From an uncultured Ruminococcus sp. (GTDB lineage Bacteria; Bacillota; Clostridia; Oscillospirales; Acutalibacteraceae), in NCBI GenBank assembly GCA_902796225.1, contig CADBOO010000059.1, positions 1-33,985 on the forward strand: 33,985 nt of DNA, written 5' to 3'. Each line of letters opens with the position of its first letter. Within the stretch, counting starts at the first letter, position 1. Made by a program: the position numbers and the translations under genes. This document shows positions 23,911-31,524 of this stretch, piece by piece. The notes under the pieces were generated by a model. That model was not told where the DNA came from and did no database searches. It saw only the letters and a program-made list of their open reading frames with translations.

Positions 23911-25095
23911 ATGGCAGATATTTTTGAGAAATGCTTTGAATTCACAGCGGTTGAGGAAATCAAAGAAAAAGGGGTCTATCCTTACTTCCACGCGCTGGAA
24001 AGCCGTCAGGACGTCGAGGTCATTATGGAAGGTAAACGCCGCATCATGCTCGGCTCGAACAATTACCTCGGTCTGACGACCCATCCCGACGTGATCGAAG
24101 CGGGCGTCAAGGCGCTGGAGCGTTACGGCTCCGGATGCTCCGGCTCGCGCTTCCTCAACGGCACGCTGGATCTGCATCTGCAGCTGGAAAAAGAACTGGC
24201 GGAGTTTTTGCACAAAGAGGCGGTCGTGACCTTTTCGACCGGTTTCCAGAGCAATCTCGGCATCATCAGTGCGATCGTCGGCAGACATGATTATGTGATC
24301 TGCGACCGCGAGAATCACGCCAGCATCTATGACGGCTGCAAGCTGAGCTTCGGCAAAATGCTGCGTTATAAACACGCCGATATGGAGGATCTGGAAAAGC
24401 AGCTGAAAAGCGTCCCCGAATCTGCGGGGATCCTGATCGTGACCGACGGCGTTTTCAGTATGGGCGGCGATATCGCAAAGCTGCCCGAGATCGTTGCGCT
24501 TGCCAAAAAATACGGCGCAAGGGTCATGGTCGACGATGCGCACGGTCTGGGCGTTATCGGCGAGGGCGGCAGAGGTACCGCCAGCTACTTCGGTCTTGAG
24601 GACGAGGTGGATATCTACATGGGTACCTTCTCAAAATCACTCGCGTCCCTCGGCGGCTATATGGCGGCGAGCGAGAGAGTGGTCAATTTTGTGCGGCATA
24701 CTTCGCGCCCGTTTATCTTCTCGGCGTCGATCACTCCCGCAAGCTGCGCAACTGCTTTGGCGGCGCTGAAGGTGCTGCGTGAGAATCCCGATCTGCCCGA
24801 CAGGCTGCAGGCGATCTCTGCCAGAGCGAGAAAAGGTCTGCTGGATAAGGGAATCAAGATCCGCATGAGCGATACGCCGATCATCCCGATCTATACATAT
24901 GACGCGGATTCTACTCTGATCCGCGCCAAGCAGCTGTACGAGGCGGGCGTGTACGTCAATACCGTGCTGCCTCCCGCGACGGCGCCGACCGAATGCCTGC
25001 TGAGAACCAGCTACATGGCGACGCATACCGAGGCGCTGGTCGACGAGGCGGTGGAGATTATCGCCGAAGTCCTCAGCCATCCGATCGGGCTGTGA
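23911..25095 (+). CDS. Alpha-oxoamine synthase (serine palmitoyltransferase/KBL-like)
   Basis: A 394-residue PLP enzyme of the family that condenses an acyl-CoA with an amino acid. Visible blocks are GSNNYLGLT (48-56), SGCSGSRFLNGT, the PLP-stacking NHASIYDG (H136), DDAHGLG (208-214) and the PLP lysine K242 in TFSKSLASLGG. Compared with remembered sequences it seems closer to Bacteroides-type serine palmitoyltransferase (PYFxxLExxQDxEVxxxGK start; SGSRFLNGTLDLH) than to BioF. Threonine-pathway KBL is an alternative. It is translationally coupled to a short-chain dehydrogenase, as expected for a 3-keto-sphingoid reductase step. Start chosen for aaaggag at 23897. Confidence 0.85.
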   Translation: MADIFEKCFEFTAVEEIKEKGVYPYFHALESRQDVEVIMEGKRRIMLGSNNYLGLTTHPDVIEAGVKALERYGSGCSGSRFLNGTLDLHLQLEKELAEFLHKEAVVTFSTGFQSNLGIISAIVGRHDYVICDRENHASIYDGCKLSFGKMLRYKHADMEDLEKQLKSVPESAGILIVTDGVFSMGGDIAKLPEIVALAKKYGARVMVDDAHGLGVIGEGGRGTASYFGLEDEVDIYMGTFSKSLASLGGYMAASERVVNFVRHTSRPFIFSASITPASCATALAALKVLRENPDLPDRLQAISARARKGLLDKGIKIRMSDTPIIPIYTYDADSTLIRAKQLYEAGVYVNTVLPPATAPTECLLRTSYMATHTEALVDEAVEIIAEVLSHPIGL

Positions 25096-25886
25096 TGGAA
25101 AAGATCGCGATCGTCACCGGCGCATCCGGCGGCATCGGCAGAGAAACAGCCGTGATCCTGAGGGACAGAGGCTGTGTCGTATATGATTTCAGCCGCAGCG
25201 AAAAACCGCAGGACAAGATCAGACATATTCCCTGTGATGTGACCGACGAGGATTCGGTCAAAGCCGCGGTGGACGCGGTGATCGGTGAAAAGGGAAGGAT
25301 CGATATCCTTGTTTGCTGTGCCGGAATGGGCGTCAGCGGCGCGGTGGAATTCACCGATCCCAAGGACAGCTATCGCCAGATGGACGTCAACCTGTTCGGA
25401 ACGGACAGGGTCGTCAGAGCGGTACTGCCCCATATGCGCCGTCAGCGCAGCGGCAGGTTGGTGATGACAAGCTCGGTCGCGGGCGTCACGCCGATCCCGT
25501 TCCAGACATGGTACTCCGCATCCAAGGCGGCGATCATCTCCTATGCGATGGCGCTCGGCAACGAGGTGCGCCCCTATGGGATCCGTGTAGCCGTGGTTAT
25601 GCCCGGCGATATCAAAACCGGGTTTACGGCGGCACGAAAAAAATCAGCCGCCGGTAACGAAGAATACAGCGGGCGGATCGAACGGTCGGTCGGTAAAATG
25701 GAAAAGGATGAGCAGAATGGACTTCCTGCGGCATACGCCGGAAAGATCCTTGCTGACGCGGCGACAAAAAAGCGCCCGAAGCTGCTGTGCTCTACCGGCT
25801 TTGTGTACAGTTTTTTATGCACGCTGGTCAAGCTCCTTCCCACACGGTTTGCACAGTGGGTGCTGTACCGGCTTTATGCAAAATAG
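25095..25886 (+). CDS. Short-chain dehydrogenase coupled to the oxoamine synthase
   Basis: A 263-residue SDR oxidoreductase. The cofactor motif is TGASGGIG (8-15), the acid-strand is CDVTD, the NAG motif is replaced by CCAGMG, and the catalytic residues are Ser in TSSVAG and YSASK. The C-terminus (about 235-258) is hydrophobic, FVYSFLCTLVKLLPTRFAQWVLY, suggesting membrane association as in lipid-acting SDRs. The start ATG shares its A with the upstream TGA stop, so expression depends on the oxoamine synthase. The best guess is reduction of that enzyme's 3-keto product; a general SDR role cannot be excluded. Confidence 0.85.
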   Translation: MEKIAIVTGASGGIGRETAVILRDRGCVVYDFSRSEKPQDKIRHIPCDVTDEDSVKAAVDAVIGEKGRIDILVCCAGMGVSGAVEFTDPKDSYRQMDVNLFGTDRVVRAVLPHMRRQRSGRLVMTSSVAGVTPIPFQTWYSASKAAIISYAMALGNEVRPYGIRVAVVMPGDIKTGFTAARKKSAAGNEEYSGRIERSVGKMEKDEQNGLPAAYAGKILADAATKKRPKLLCSTGFVYSFLCTLVKLLPTRFAQWVLYRLYAK

Positions 25887-25891
25887 TTATT

Positions 25892-25926
25892 TCAGCGGTT
25901 CATATGAGCCGCTGATTCTTTTTTTG
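25892..25926 (+). terminator. Terminator after the SDR gene
   Basis: Stem tcagcggttca / tgagccgctga followed by a T-rich tract. Confidence 0.88.
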
Positions 25927-26142
25927 ACAGGAAACGGCAGCAATTTGTATACCGATGATGATACAGTATGGAAAATCCGAATAGGAATATGACAGTAACT
26001 CCTGTCAAATGAATAATGATTGATAGCGCCCGCCCGGAAGCACGCTTTCTTGTTAGGCGGGTCAATCATTGCATGCGGGGATAACATCAATCTTTCGACA
26101 ATATGCCCCGACAGAAAAAAGAAGGTTTTTTGCCCGATATTA
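25927..26142. other. Intergenic region with a long bipartite stem-loop
   Basis: No gene recognised. The stretch 26015-26070 forms a stem with two paired blocks, aatgattga (26015-26023) with tcaatcatt (26062-26070) and cccgcc (26029-26034) with ggcggg (26056-26061). A smaller hairpin, gacag / ctgtc, is at 25991-26005. This could be a small RNA or a remnant element. Confidence 0.45.
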
Positions 26143-26171
26143 TTGCATATTTATTTTGGTTCGTTTATAAT
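26143..26171 (+). promoter_or_regulatory. Promoter of the zinc-ribbon cluster
   Basis: TTGCAT (26143-26148), 17 bases, TATAAT (26166-26171), 71 bases before the GTG start. Confidence 0.8.
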
Positions 26172-26242
26172 AAACGTGTATATCATCAATCAGTATGCCC
26201 GCCGACGGCTGTTTCGGCGGAATTCGAAATAGGAGGGATTCG

Positions 26243-27613
26243 GTGTTTTGTCAATCCTGCGGCAGCAGAATAGGCGATCATGACAGGTTTTGTTCCGTGT
26301 GCGGCGCGATAGTCCCCGCATCCGGTGCTCCGCATCCTGATGCAGCAGGGGCGCCGGAGTACGTCGCCGCTCCGACACAGGTGTACGGCGGCACTCCTAC
26401 ACAGGTATACGGCGGCACTCCTACACAGGTATACGGCGGCACTCCTACGCAGGTATACGGCAGTGATCCGACACAGGTATACGGCAGTGATCCGACACAG
26501 GTGTATGGCGTTACAGAGCAGACTGCAGGTCCTGCTCCGGTTGAACAGGAAAACATGACAGTCGTTGTCGATCCCTGGTCAGACCGGTATGCCGAGCCGC
26601 TGAATCCGGATAATCCGTATCCGATCGGCTCTTCTCAACAACAGCAGCCTCCCGTCGACTATCAGGATTCGTTTGAGATCCGGAACACACCGCGCTTTCA
26701 GGAGAGCAACTGGCAGGATCCGTCCCGTTCAAAAAAGAAGCAGTACCGGAAGACCACCGCCGGACGCAGGATTGCCTCGATTTTTGTGTGTCTGCTGTTC
26801 CTGCTTTTCAGCTTTCTGGCGTTGATAATCGGCACATGCCGCATCGCCCTTTCGGAGAGCAAGGTCCGCAGCGCCTACAACAAGGGCACGCTGGCGGATC
26901 TGAAGATCGACACGGATGAAGGCGAGAAAACGCTGGCGCAGATTCTGATGGATAATGTAGTCGACGCCGATACCAATCTGCCGATCCCGCTTGAGGGAAA
27001 AGCGGTCAACCGATTCCTGCAGGGCAGCCGTATCAATGCGTTCGTCGAGAATCTGGTTGTCGATTTCACCCAGTTCTTTATCTTCGGCAGAACGCCTTCG
27101 CTGCTCAACGGCACGGCGATCTCCGAGTTTATGTCTTCCATCAGCGACGAGATCAACAACGAGATCTCGTATTCGATGTCCGATGAGGATATCCGCTATA
27201 TCGGCCGGCGCGTTGACGGCGGAGACCTGAGCTTTTTGAGCATAGATAAAAACGGCGGTTATTTCAAACAGAAGTACGGCGTGGATCCCAATATGATCTC
27301 ATCCTTGTTCTCTGTGTGGGTACTGAGCATCAGCGCAGGGCTTGCACTGATCTGCGTTGTGCTGGTTTTTGTGATCAATCACCAGAACCTGCCGGCAGGA
27401 TTATCGTTCAACGGCAGCGCGATGATCGTATTCGGCGTACTGAACACCCTGATTGCGGCGTCGCTCCTGATTCTGTCGTTTATCAAAGACATCTTTCTGT
27501 TGTCTGAGCTGCTGCGCGGATTTGCGCTTGCGATGGGCGGTATCAGCATCGCCGTACTGGTGATCGGCATCATTTTTGCCGTGATAAAATCCGTACTCAA
27601 AAACAGAATTTAA
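26243..27613 (+). CDS. Zinc-ribbon membrane protein with TQVYG repeats
   Basis: A 456-residue protein. Residues 1-22 form a zinc ribbon (Cys3, Cys6, Cys17, Cys20). Residues 45-89 carry six TQVYG motifs with a period of eight residues. A Pro/Gln-rich stretch and the basic patch KKKQYRKTTAGRR lead into a first membrane helix (about 177-200). An extracytoplasmic region of about 150 residues follows (203-353), then three more helices (about 355-378, 391-414, 427-449). The ribbon should be cytoplasmic. The GTG at 26243 follows aggaggg and puts the ribbon at the very N-terminus. I do not recognise the outer domain. It is first of four zinc-ribbon genes on this strand. Confidence 0.8.
   Translation: MFCQSCGSRIGDHDRFCSVCGAIVPASGAPHPDAAGAPEYVAAPTQVYGGTPTQVYGGTPTQVYGGTPTQVYGSDPTQVYGSDPTQVYGVTEQTAGPAPVEQENMTVVVDPWSDRYAEPLNPDNPYPIGSSQQQQPPVDYQDSFEIRNTPRFQESNWQDPSRSKKKQYRKTTAGRRIASIFVCLLFLLFSFLALIIGTCRIALSESKVRSAYNKGTLADLKIDTDEGEKTLAQILMDNVVDADTNLPIPLEGKAVNRFLQGSRINAFVENLVVDFTQFFIFGRTPSLLNGTAISEFMSSISDEINNEISYSMSDEDIRYIGRRVDGGDLSFLSIDKNGGYFKQKYGVDPNMISSLFSVWVLSISAGLALICVVLVFVINHQNLPAGLSFNGSAMIVFGVLNTLIAASLLILSFIKDIFLLSELLRGFALAMGGISIAVLVIGIIFAVIKSVLKNRI
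26375..26509 (+). repeat. 24-bp tandem repeat, about six copies
   Basis: In-frame units encode TQVYGGTP (first three) and TQVYGSDP (next two), with a final TQVYG. The first units are nearly identical at DNA level, differing mainly at the last bases of aca/acg, so the copies are recent and may vary in number between strains. Confidence 0.9.
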
Positions 27614-27719
27614 GGCAATACCGCATCATTCAGGTGTGCGGAATGCAAAGAAAGATTCAAGCAAGGCGCGTGCCGCAATTTGTGCGGTGCTCCCTTAATA
27701 TACCAAGAAGGAGTTTATT
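27614..27719 (+). other. Spacer with two small hairpins
   Basis: About 100 bases between the first two zinc-ribbon genes. ccgca / tgcgg (27622-27642) and gtgccgca / tgcggtgc (about 27669-27691, with G-T pairs) can form hairpins. There is no T run and no promoter, so transcription probably continues. Confidence 0.4.
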
Positions 27720-28634
27720 ATGTCGAACGAAATCAATAATATCAATAGCGTTGAAGAAGCGGAATCCATGATCGCTTTGGAGGAAGAGAAAAAGCAGTCG
27801 ATCTATCTGGATCTCGGCAAACAGTATTTTCTCAGACACAGTTCGGACTGCGAGCCTGAACTGAAGTCGTATGTCGACGAACTGGTTGCCTGTTCCGGCA
27901 CCATCGCCGAGATCAATCAGAGGATTCTTGCTTTGAAAGGTCCGACCTGTCCGACCTGCGGAATGCCTGTTAATGAAGAAAGCTTCTTCTGTTCCGGCTG
28001 CGGCACCCGTCTGAAGGGTGAAGAACCTGCCCCCGAGGAACCGGCAGCATCCGACGTTGTTATCTGCCCGCAATGCGGCAGCGAAATGAAGAAAGATATG
28101 CGCTTTTGCACGGTGTGCGGCTGTCCGATCCCCGATCAGGACAACGCGTCTCAGGCGTCGCCGACACAGGAATACATCCCCCAGTCACAGCCAGAACCCG
28201 TTGAGATGAACGAACCCGCCTCCGTGGAAGATATCCCCTATTATGCTCCCGAGGCAGCTCCTGAGCAGGATCCGTATTACGCGGCCGAGCCTGTTGCCGA
28301 GCAGGATCCCTATTATGCAACCGAGTCTGTCGCCGAGCAGGATCCGTATTATGCAACCGAGCCTGTCGCCGAGCAGGATAGCTATGACACGCCCGACTCC
28401 GGCGCTCAGCAGAGAGCGTATGTAGCGCCTGAGCCTTCGAATATCTGCCCTGTATGCGGCGCTGTCAGCGCTCCCGGCATCAGCTACTGCTTCAATTGCG
28501 GTCATCCGCTGGAAGAAGACGTCGCTCCTGCCGCGCAGGCGGATTACGGTGTTCGCCGCTGCCCTAACTGCGGATTCATTTCCTCTGACCCCAATATGCC
28601 GTTCTGCACCGAATGCGGCACGCTGTTGAGCTGA
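27720..28634 (+). CDS. Protein with four zinc ribbons and 12-residue repeats
   Basis: A 304-residue soluble protein with no membrane helix. Residues 10-73 are probably a coiled coil rich in Glu and Leu. Four ribbons follow: Cys77/80/91/94, Cys116/119/130/133, Cys243/246/257/260 and Cys281/284/296/299. Between the second and third lie imperfect 12-residue repeats of the form EQDPYYATEPVA (about 170-230). The start follows agaaggag. The ribbons resemble those of the membrane proteins on either side, so it may be a cytoplasmic adaptor for them; function unknown. Confidence 0.8.
   Translation: MSNEINNINSVEEAESMIALEEEKKQSIYLDLGKQYFLRHSSDCEPELKSYVDELVACSGTIAEINQRILALKGPTCPTCGMPVNEESFFCSGCGTRLKGEEPAPEEPAASDVVICPQCGSEMKKDMRFCTVCGCPIPDQDNASQASPTQEYIPQSQPEPVEMNEPASVEDIPYYAPEAAPEQDPYYAAEPVAEQDPYYATESVAEQDPYYATEPVAEQDSYDTPDSGAQQRAYVAPEPSNICPVCGAVSAPGISYCFNCGHPLEEDVAPAAQADYGVRRCPNCGFISSDPNMPFCTECGTLLS
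28227..28409 (+). repeat. 36-bp imperfect tandem repeat in the four-ribbon gene
   Basis: Four to five units encode variants of EQDPYYATEPVA; the central three are nearly identical in DNA (gagcaggatcc-tattatgc). They lie in an acidic, Tyr-rich linker. Confidence 0.8.
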
Positions 28635-28656
28635 GTACGGCGTCATTGGATTACTT

Positions 28657-29373
28657 ATGACAAACCCTTGTCCGATTTGCGGCCGGCTGACAGACAGCCG
28701 GCATGCTTTCTGTGTTTACTGCGGTCATCCTCTGAACGCGGGCGCCGTCATGCCCTCAGTATCCGCTGCTGCCGAACCGGCGGCTGAGACAATCGTCGTC
28801 GAACAAAAGGCCGCCAAGCGTAAAAAGAAGAAAAACCCGGTCGGATTTTTCATAGGTCTGGGCGCTGTACTGGTGATCCTCGGTATTGCGGCTGCGGTCG
28901 TGACGATCTACTTTTTCGGCACCGCCGATAAGCTGAAAAGTCCGCAGGCAGTGCTGGATCGGGTGATCGATACCGTCCTCGACGGCGATTATGAGCAAGC
29001 CCTCGACTGCATCTATGAGTATCACTATTCTTCCGCCCTCAGGCAGGAAGCCGAGGAGAGCCTCGGTTTGTTTTCCGTCAAATCCTTAGAGGAGTTCGGC
29101 GTTAGCAAAGATTCGATCAAGTCGCTCCTGACGGTGCGGGTGAAGGATCAGGAGGCTGTCGGCAAGCAGGATAAAGAAGCGATTCTCAATACGCTTGCGG
29201 AAAGCGGTGTGACCACCGACCCGATCGAAGAGATCGTCAGAGCCGAGGTCACGATCAGCGTGATGGGAGAAGACAGCAGCGTCAGGATGGCTTTTGTAAA
29301 AGCAGACGGAGGCTGGTATCTGCTGATCTCCGATAATCCTCTGTCGGATTCAGACGGCAGTCTGTTTGAATAA
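28657..29373 (+). CDS. Zinc-ribbon, single-helix protein with an extracytoplasmic domain
   Basis: A 238-residue protein. A zinc ribbon (Cys5, Cys8, Cys19, Cys22) is followed by a linker, the basic patch KRKKKKN (55-60) and one membrane helix (62-87). The outer domain (95-238) contains DGDYEQALDCIYEYHYSSALR and ends with FVKADGGWYLL. The same pattern occurs in the next gene, so the two are paralogues. The architecture, cytoplasmic ribbon, one helix and outer domain, is that of TcaA-like and similar Gram-positive envelope proteins. It starts 22 bases after the previous stop with a poor ribosome binding site, which implies coupling. Confidence 0.78.
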   Translation: MTNPCPICGRLTDSRHAFCVYCGHPLNAGAVMPSVSAAAEPAAETIVVEQKAAKRKKKKNPVGFFIGLGAVLVILGIAAAVVTIYFFGTADKLKSPQAVLDRVIDTVLDGDYEQALDCIYEYHYSSALRQEAEESLGLFSVKSLEEFGVSKDSIKSLLTVRVKDQEAVGKQDKEAILNTLAESGVTTDPIEEIVRAEVTISVMGEDSSVRMAFVKADGGWYLLISDNPLSDSDGSLFE

Positions 29374-29419
29374 TGTGCGGTATTTTTTCGGCCGCCCGAA
29401 GAATGAAAGGATTTAGATT

Positions 29420-30211
29420 ATGGCGAAATTTTGTCAGAGATGCGGCAATCTTGTCGACGACAATGCGTATGTGTGCAATGCCTGCGGCGCGCCGATGAAT
29501 GATGATTATCCCGATGACGCTAAGACTGTCAGCGCTGAGGGTAATCCGTATGCCTATACGCCTGCTCCGCAGCAGCCGGCGGCGCCGAATCCGTACGAGT
29601 ATCATCCTCAGCCGGTTTATGCAGCTGTGAATACACCCGCGCCCGTTCCGACTCCCAAGAAAAAGAAAACCGGTCTGATCATCGGGTTATCCGCCGTTGC
29701 GCTTGTGTTGGTCGCTGCGCTGGTGCTGCTGGTGATCCTTCCGCTGGCGGGAACGGATGTGTTCGGACTGAAGTGGTTCAAATCTGCTAAGAATGCTACA
29801 CCGAAAGAATGCGTCGAAACCTTTTTCCTGGAGATTGCGGATAATAATACCGACGGCGCCCTTGATTGTATTTATGAGGCAACGTATTCCGAGTCGATGC
29901 GGAGTCTGTTCAAGACGTATCTGTCAAGCGAAATGGACTCCAACTCCAGTTTCCGGGCGATCAAATCGATGGGCAAGGATAACATCAAAAACATGATGAA
30001 TATCACGATCACCGACGAAAAGACAGTTTCATCCTCGGATGCGGCGGCCTATAAATCGCAGTTGTCCACCTATGGGATCCCGACCGATAAGATCGAGACC
30101 ATCGAGAGCGCCGCGCTCACCATTAACGGTCAAAAGCAGGAAAACGAGTGGATATTTGCCAAGGCGGACGGTCAGTGGTATATCCTTTCATCTGCCATGT
30201 CAGGTTTCTGA
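29420..30211 (+). CDS. Zinc-ribbon, single-helix protein, paralogue of the preceding gene
   Basis: A 263-residue protein. The zinc ribbon is Cys5, Cys8, Cys19, Cys22, followed by a Pro/Tyr-rich linker (41-80), KKKK and one membrane helix (about 84-110). The outer domain shares DGALDCIYEATYSESMR, GIPTDKIETIESAALTI and FAKADGQWYIL with the previous gene (there DYEQALDCIYE, GVTTDPIEEIVRAEVTI, FVKADGGWYLL). The outer domain may be NTF2-like or DUF4878-like, but I cannot confirm this. Start preceded by aaagg. It is the last gene before the cluster terminator. Confidence 0.8.
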   Translation: MAKFCQRCGNLVDDNAYVCNACGAPMNDDYPDDAKTVSAEGNPYAYTPAPQQPAAPNPYEYHPQPVYAAVNTPAPVPTPKKKKTGLIIGLSAVALVLVAALVLLVILPLAGTDVFGLKWFKSAKNATPKECVETFFLEIADNNTDGALDCIYEATYSESMRSLFKTYLSSEMDSNSSFRAIKSMGKDNIKNMMNITITDEKTVSSSDAAAYKSQLSTYGIPTDKIETIESAALTINGQKQENEWIFAKADGQWYILSSAMSGF

Positions 30212-30276
30212 TTCTGACAATTCAATCATACAATCTAAGAGTGCGAAGGAGCTTTCTGAGCACTGTAACAGCACAT

Positions 30277-30306
30277 AAAGAGTCGGGTTTTCCCGGCTCT
30301 TTTTTT
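30277..30306 (+). terminator. Terminator of the zinc-ribbon cluster
   Basis: Stem aaagag-cggg / cccg-ctcttt with a tttt loop and a long T run. Confidence 0.9.
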
Positions 30307-30430
30307 GCACACAAGGAGATGATCATCAGTCAAACGAAACAAACAGCGCCGCTGTGAGTTTTCATGATAAATAGAAAAAGGTGTAAAAACCCGTTAGAAA
30401 TAGTTAAAAATCTGAAAACATAGAAAACAA

Positions 30431-30552
30431 GCCGTTTTTTGGGCGTAATTTTTCTTTACGCTTCGAAAACGGCGTTATTTTTCTCATTTAGTGCGAAAAG
30501 AAAATGACCGAGTTCTCCGGCTGATCGTCGGGGCGCTCGGTCTTCTTTTTTT
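30431..30552 (+). other. Two consecutive terminator-like stem-loops without a gene
   Basis: First: gccgtttt / aaaacggc enclosing cgtaa / ttacg (30431-30473), then gttattttt. Second: gaccgag / ctcggtc (30506-30542) with an inner ccg / cgg, then ttcttttttt. No ORF precedes them in 30307-30430, which suggests a short noncoding RNA or the edge of an inserted element. Confidence 0.55.
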
Positions 30553-30754
30553 GCGTTTAATAATTGTTTAAAAATCTATTAAAACGGCTTTAATATGCGA
30601 TTTTGGAAAGATGCCAGGGCGATGCTTCTGAAATGTTCGCAAGTTTGAGCAATGCGAACAAAAAAGCACTTCATAACGAACTGGTTCGGATTAAGAAAAT
30701 ATCTATGTTTTTCGCTCCTTCTCAGTAACCGCAAGTTCGCTATAAAAAATACAG
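30553..30754. other. Probable left-end region of the prophage-like element
   Basis: AT-rich stretch with repeated motifs: tgttcgca / tgcgaaca inverted repeat (30634-30660), cgcaagtt twice (30638-30645 and 30730-30737), and cgaac-tg-gttcg (30677-30688). Such motifs may be transposase sites, but the exact end cannot be fixed without the other end of the element. Confidence 0.35.
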
Positions 30755-30787
30755 TATCGTGCATAAAAGTTGAAAACATGCACGATA
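30755..30787 (-). terminator. Terminator after the repressor gene
   Basis: Perfect 10-bp arms tatcgtgcat / atgcacgata with a 13-base loop; on the minus strand tgtatttttt follows a few bases later. Confidence 0.7.
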
Positions 30788-30798
30788 ATAAATGAATA

Positions 30799-31452
30799 TT
30801 ATTGCAAATTTATTGTGCCGATCACTTTTCCAGCGCATTGAATACTATCATATTCATGTAATTCGATGGGTGCATAGGCAGGATTTAAAGAAATTAAACG
30901 CCCTTCCCCCATCTTTTTTATGAAAGAATCACCATCTAAAACGAACACCCCGATTTCACCAGCTTGAATAATTCTATCAGCTGCTACGAGTACATGATCG
31001 CCATTATAAAACTGCGGTTCCATACTGTCACCACGAACCTCAACCACAAAATCCGCTTTCTCTGTTTCAGCATTCTTAGGTACATTGATGTACTCGATAG
31101 GGACATCATCAAACAGAATAGATCCGGATCCAGCTGATGAAGGTGTTCGGTAAAAAGGCAGGATTGTCATTTTTACACCAGAAGCACTTCGAGAAACTGC
31201 TTGTTTATGAGAGGGGTACGGTTTTGGCGAATTTGTTCTTCCTAGTAGATAATCGACAGAACAGTCTAAGCAATCAGCAATTTTTGCTAGATTCTTCGAG
31301 TAAATATCTGTACCAAGAGCGAGTTTTGATACTGTATTTATTCCTAACTGACATTTAGTAAGTAATTCTTTAATGGTAATACCTTTGGCTTTAGCTTGCG
31401 TTTTTATATTGTTAGCGATTATTGACGAATCATACAATTGTTGAACATACAT
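30799..31452 (-). CDS. Phage-type repressor with S24 (LexA-like) protease domain
   Basis: A 217-residue repressor. The N-terminal helix-turn-helix is at about residues 9-72 (IKELLTKCQLGINTVSKLALG). The C-terminal S24 domain has the cleavage dipeptide Ala107-Gly108, the catalytic serine S143 in VRGDSMEP, and the catalytic lysine in DSFIKKM (179-180). Such proteins cut themselves when RecA filaments form, releasing the lytic genes. I use the ATG at 31452, preceded by cggagg; the earlier in-frame start lies inside an operator. It is divergent from the Cro-like gene with two operators between. Confidence 0.9.
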   Translation of the reverse strand: MYVQQLYDSSIIANNIKTQAKAKGITIKELLTKCQLGINTVSKLALGTDIYSKNLAKIADCLDCSVDYLLGRTNSPKPYPSHKQAVSRSASGVKMTILPFYRTPSSAGSGSILFDDVPIEYINVPKNAETEKADFVVEVRGDSMEPQFYNGDHVLVAADRIIQAGEIGVFVLDGDSFIKKMGEGRLISLNPAYAPIELHEYDSIQCAGKVIGTINLQ

Positions 31453-31470
31453 ATTGTGCAAACCTCCGAA

Positions 31471-31524
31471 AATCACCTATCAAGGTGATTTGTTATTGAA
31501 ATTCACCTAAAAAGGTGATATTAT
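31471..31524. promoter_or_regulatory. Rightward phage promoter with two repressor operators
   Basis: TTGAAA (31496-31501), 17 bases, TATTAT (31519-31524). Two palindromes with the same core tcacct-n4-aggtga lie at 31473-31488 (extended arms aatcacct / aggtgatt from 31471 to 31490) and 31503-31518, with centres 30 bases apart (three helical turns). The second fills the spacer between the -35 and -10 boxes, and the first lies over the leader of the repressor gene, so one protein could shut off both directions. Confidence 0.85.

Noticed and set aside
25887-26090. 67-codon minus-strand frame in the spacer after the SDR gene
   Set aside because: Overlaps the terminator and the bipartite stem-loop and has no ribosome binding site.
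26375-26509. CRISPR-like array
   Set aside because: The 24-bp units are contiguous, in frame and without spacers; they are coding tandem repeats.
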